Shown here piece by piece: positions 59,901 through 64,000 of a stretch of DNA of 64,000 nucleotides (the stretch's first letter is position 1; each line of letters begins with the position of its first letter). Where the stretch lies: NCBI RefSeq assembly GCF_018320785.1, contig NC_054869.1:31412289-31476288 (forward strand), read 5' to 3'. Under the pieces are notes generated by a model that was given only the letters and a program-made list of their open reading frames with translations, was not told the DNA's origin and did no database searches. Source of the DNA: Cheilinus undulatus. Its lineage: Eukaryota > Chordata > Actinopteri > Labriformes > Labridae. Both the position numbers and the translations under genes were made by a program.

Positions 59901-60534
59901 TGTTATTATCACAACACAGCATAAATATCAGGTGTTTGCAATGTCAACAGGTTTTTGTTTCTAAGTGGCCATTATGGCTAGAAAACTCAAAATTACACTC
60001 TAATGAAAATCTACAAACAATAGAAACCATTTTGATATATCACCAATGCTGAACTCTTTGTAAATCTCTGGGAGTACATGACTTCATGTAGGTCAAGCAA
60101 AATTTCACAATAAAAGTGCCTGAGGCAGAGACAAGCATTTTGGCTTTCTGTCAGAAAAACTGTCTGAAGCACAGGAGGCAGCATTACCTCGCCCAGGTTT
60201 CCACAGTCAATCTTACCATATCCTTTGCAGGTAAACAAATAGACTGTGGGTAAACTGTCACTGTTAAACCAGCTCCCGCAATGTGAGTCAGTGGTGTACT
60301 GGCCATGCTTGAAATGTAAAGCAGGGATACCCGCTTATTTTTTAGTCTCCAAAGAGTCTCACTCTCCTCTGATGCTCATCATTCAGAAGTACACTGATTT
60401 TTTTTCCCCTAAGATGATGAAGGAATGACCCACCTTACTCTGCCTCTAACAGGCTTGTACTTGTTACTGCCTTTGGTTGGGTAAGAGGATCTGGCAGTGC
60501 TACTTTCTGGAAATAAAACAGTAGAAGGGACATA
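56906..60534. other. No recognised gene
   Basis: Contains a 16-G run (59644-59659) directly after gggctgcatggtggcgc, a short SINE-head-like phrase. 57.60-57.96 kb is GC-richer with a short ORF but no motif. No further tmem8b exon was found on the minus strand. Confidence 0.4.
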
Positions 60535-62480
60535 TTACCTGTAGACACTACATTAATTCCCGTTTTTATGCTGATGACACTCATCTTTATCTTTCTTTTA
60601 GCCATAACAACCCAGATCACATTTCTTCACCAATAAACTGTATCACAGACATCAAAGAACCAGACATCCCACAACTTTTTACTGCTCAGTATCAATAAAA
60701 CAGAAGTTATCATTATCTATCCAGGCAGGGCCATTTCTAGCCAATTTGGTGCCCTAGGCGAACTTACAATTTGGTACCCCCCTCAGTTTGGCAACAAGAA
60801 TGAAATTTCCATGTTGTGATCTGCAGGGTCAATCTGTTTATCAAAATCCAAGATAGTTCTTTTTACATTCATCAGTAATTAGAGGTATCGTACTTTTACC
60901 AAAGTTAAAGACTTGATATTTGGAGAAAACATTAAGGGCATAGACCCCACAAGCCACCCCATGGCTCCACCTCTGACTGATAAACTTATCCACCACACAG
61001 GATTTACACCTCATAATGCCAAAACAGTGTCAGAAAATTAGGGTTATAAACACATTGTGACATCCCGTCTATCATAAAAAAAATGGCCTCTTTTCATAAA
61101 GCGTTTAATTTACAGACAAGGACAGGGACAGAAAGGGGCAAACAGAGTAAAAACAAACTCTCATAGAGGGCTGAGTGAAGTACGCTGCGCTTTTTGGCAC
61201 TCGCGAACAATGATCAGGAAAATAATTCCACCTACGGCTTAAAAAACAAAGGATGTGTACATAAAGTCTGTAAATATATTCCTGACATTACTCTTATTAA
61301 TATAACCAGGGTTAAATTAGTCCAGGCTGCCAGCTGTTACAGTTGATGTTTTTGGAGTGTGATGCCTGGTGAGGATGTGAGAGTTTTCTTTCATGCTTCA
61401 TTCAGTGAGAAAACTTTGACTAGAACAGTGAAAAAACGTATTTGTCAAAGGCAGTGATTAAGTGAATGCAATATTATAATTTCTTAACCTGAACGCAGCT
61501 TCTGTCATTCCGTGTTTCATGTGGATGGTCAGACTTTAGGAGGAATTGGACACGCATGTTGTGGTTGCAGGTGGGAGGGAGGGATAACACACACGCATCA
61601 GCAGGTGTTAATGGTCAGGAAATCAGGGGGAATGGGCAGGTAGGGTGTTAGCTGTCTGACGCAGGGCTCTTTCTCTACATCCTGTCCATTCAGTGCTGTG
61701 TGAATGAGGAAAAAGAAAACTTGTTTTCTCTAAACGTCTTGCTGAGCTCACAGTGTGCATGTGCCGGGGGCGCGCATGGAGAGAGAGAGAGAGAGCGGTG
61801 AGGTGAGCCTGGACTGTTTCACGAACGAGGGGCGCAGAGGTTAGAGGAGTGCAGGAGTTGATGATCTTTTACATTAGTGGACCTTTTAAAAATGTTCAGG
61901 TTCATGATGGCGCCCCCCTCAGCGTGGCCATCGCCTATGCCCAGAAACAGCCCTGAATCCAGGCACTACAGATGCCGATATACCCCAGCAACTTAGTTCC
62001 CTGGCATCAAACATTCCCCATGGTTGAAAATATCTGGATAAGCACATCAATTCACTGGCTTAGGAAACTTTTAAAAATTAGTCACATGATACTAAGAAGT
62101 CACCTTGCAACAATAATACATGCTTTCATTTCATCCAGATTAGATTATTGTAGTTCTCTGTACTCTTGCCTGTCACAACATAGACTAAAGCTGATCCAAA
62201 ATGCAATAGCCAGGCTCCTCACCAAAACAAGAGATGGAGAGACCATATCACTTCCATTTTAGCTCCCTTCACTTTCTCCAAGTTAAATTTAGAATTGATT
62301 TTAAAATTTTAATGATCACTTTAAAAGCACTTTCTGGTCTTGCCCTGACATATATCTCTGATCTCCTCTCCCCTTATGAACTGGATCCTCAGCCGAAGGT
62401 CTGCTAACTTGTCCACCATCCAGGCTGAGGACCAAAGGAGACTAGGCCTTTTCAGTCAGTCATCCTCTTTTAAATCCCTC
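60535..62480 (+). mobile_element. L2-like LINE fragment, split by an insertion
   Basis: Two plus-strand pieces (60535-60725 and 61956-62480) become collinear when the 1.23 kb insert is removed. The first has the reverse transcriptase catalytic motif YADDTHLYLSF (60567-60599), followed by SINKTEVII. The second (61972-62262 open) gives HAFISSRLDYCSSLYSCLSQ and LIQNAIARLLT, then LHWLPV-like and LTYISDLLSPYE decayed text, the C-terminal part of L2/Rex1-type RT. Stops and shifts occur; the 5' part, including endonuclease, is absent, as is usual for truncated LINEs. Confidence 0.75.
60726..61955. mobile_element. Non-autonomous hAT-type insertion in LINE
   Basis: Ends are CAGGGC(catttc) at left and (gaaaca)GCCCTG at right; further in, gccctaggcgaa matches ttcgcc(t)at-gc in inverse. 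Flanking octamers tatccagg and aatccagg match 7 of 8. 1,230 bp, no transposase; a GA microsatellite (61779-61796) is inside. Confidence 0.75.
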
Positions 62481-63532
62481 TAAAAACACATTTTTATAAG
62501 TGCAGTTTTACTGCATCTTTGTTTTTATCCAGTTGATCTAATTTTACAAATTTTTTATATACTAGGCTTCAGTTTTAACTGAGTTTGAACCTATTCTTTT
62601 GCTTATAGTGACACAGAGCACTATGGTAGGTCTTCCCCATTTTGATGGTGGTACAAACAAACCACAACACCTCTGTTCACTTTGCTTGAAAGATCCACAT
62701 CACACTGTAATGTGAGGCAGTTCTGGGTAAGGATGCAGGTACTCGAGACTATTACCATTTTATGAAAAATTAAGACAGTACCTCCAAAGATTTGTTTTTC
62801 AAGTTCCCAAACCATTAAAAGCAAAATATGAAATGAACACTGAGGGCAAAGACTAGTTTACTGAAACGCTGGGCAACACTGAGGCTGAAGCACAGACCTC
62901 TTGAAGACAGAAGTTTACTTGCATAAAATAGCATTAGATATTATAATAAATGTAAGTTTGGGTTCTAAATGCACTTGTTTTTTGTCTCTCTTGATTACTT
63001 TCCCGAGAATTACTTGTTCTTTAAATACACATGTCCTGATGTCTGTGTGTCTCATGTTTATTATGTTATAAAATTGGCAGAACATACAGACCAATTCAAT
63101 AATAAAACTGCAAAAACCATCCATATGTATCATCAATAAGGCTGATTTTTGTTCTCACACTGATCCACTTTTTCTTAATTCTCATGTTATGAAATTTTAT
63201 GATTTATTTTACAACAAAATAATGCAAATAATGTTCAGAGCAAAATTAAATTGAAGTTAAATTCTGGAATAATGCCAATATACATTTTAAACATGTAATT
63301 CGCTTTTGATTTTCAAGAAAATAGTTTGTAAAGCTATTTTTGAAGCTTACAAGTGTGACTGATTATCTGTTGTTGTTTCTTTGCATTTCTGGAAGTTGGT
63401 AGCCTAAATAGTCGAAAATGTAGGATAGGCTTTTATAAGCAGGTTGCTTCTGCCTATGCCTTTTCAGTTATTGCTCAACACATAACTATTGATTTTGTTT
63501 GAAATGTCTATACTGTGTAACAGTGTTAATTT
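62481..63532. other. No recognised feature
   Basis: AT-rich, no gene signal. Confidence 0.45.
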
Positions 63533-64000
63533 TTGGCAGCTCTTTCTAATTTTAGTCATATTCTTAGTCTTTAGATGAAATGTCTTTAAGTTTTAGTCAA
63601 TTTTAGTCATTTCTACTCCTTTTAGTTTTAGTCTAGTTTTAGTCGGCAAAAACACAAAACCATTTTAGTCTAGTTTTAGTCCATAAAAAGTCTTCACATT
63701 TTAGTCTTTACTTTTAGTCCAAGCATTTATTTTCTTGACTAAATCTGGTACACAATCATGGTAGTGTGTTCTATACACTCTGCCAAACCTGGGGTCCCTG
63801 CTTTCTACAGCTGAGATGCAGAATATCTACAGCTACATTGTTTTTTGACAGATTTACCCAGAAATATCACAGATTTTGAATGTCTGACGAAAACTAAATT
63901 ACATTTTAGTCTAGATTTAGTCATCTTGACATAGACTAAACTTACTTTCTGTCAGTTTTATGCTGGGCTTACACCAAAAGATTTTCACAGGCACAGACTA
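63533..64000. repeat. ttttagtc-rich dispersed element
   Basis: About 15 occurrences of ttttagtc or ctagttttagtc, plus a unique middle (63760-63890) before the motif resumes at 63900. It looks like the complement of the family at 48176-48655 and runs off the window edge. Confidence 0.5.

Overview
The window looks like intergenic and intronic DNA from a teleost fish. It is AT-rich, has almost no open reading frames with coding character, and is packed with repeats typical of fish genomes: Tc1/mariner and hAT transposons, an L2-type LINE, many MITEs and microsatellites. Only one host gene is supported with confidence. This is the 3' end of tmem8b on the minus strand, with a penultimate exon at 54706-54822 and a terminal exon at 46362-46697. 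An 8.0 kb intron, itself full of repeats, separates them. Upstream exons were not found and probably lie beyond the right edge or in unrecognised sequence. I saw no rRNA, functional tRNA gene or CRISPR array.

Layout. About 1.3-5.7 kb is one minus-strand Tc1-like copy broken by three nested insertions: a Helitron-like piece, a foldback element, and a 2.5 kb TA-flanked element carrying the last exon of a SAMD3-like gene. 8.65-10.46 kb is a transposon with TAGAGTGGTGCAG termini that carries a promoter-like segment and what looks like the first exon of a RecQ-type helicase. A 0.62 kb deletion derivative of it sits inverted at 21.44-22.06 kb. More decayed helicase 5' cassettes occur at 18.06-18.79 kb (minus) and 41.3-42.0 kb (plus). 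10.55-11.16 kb is a TTAA-flanked MITE with a tRNA-like Pol III promoter inside. 13.4-14.1 kb is an inverted pair of one repeat, with a third copy at 28.1-28.5 kb. 22.74-25.91 kb is a near-complete hAT element with a broken transposase. 26.97 and 29.87 kb hold two copies of a MITE. 35.08-36.63 kb is a full-length Tc1/mariner relative with ~200 bp inverted repeats and a dead transposase. Further Tc1 pieces lie at 38.8-39.6, 44.1-44.8 and 56.0-56.9 kb. 60.5-62.5 kb is an L2-like reverse transcriptase fragment split by a 1.2 kb hAT-type insertion.

No operon-like cooperation exists here. The functional content is the tmem8b tail. The biological interest lies in transposons that carry host-like or unusual coding segments (helicase 5' exon, SAMD3-like exon), and in the nesting, which gives a relative order of insertion. 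Family names for transposons come from pattern recognition of their termini and translated motifs; no database search could be run.
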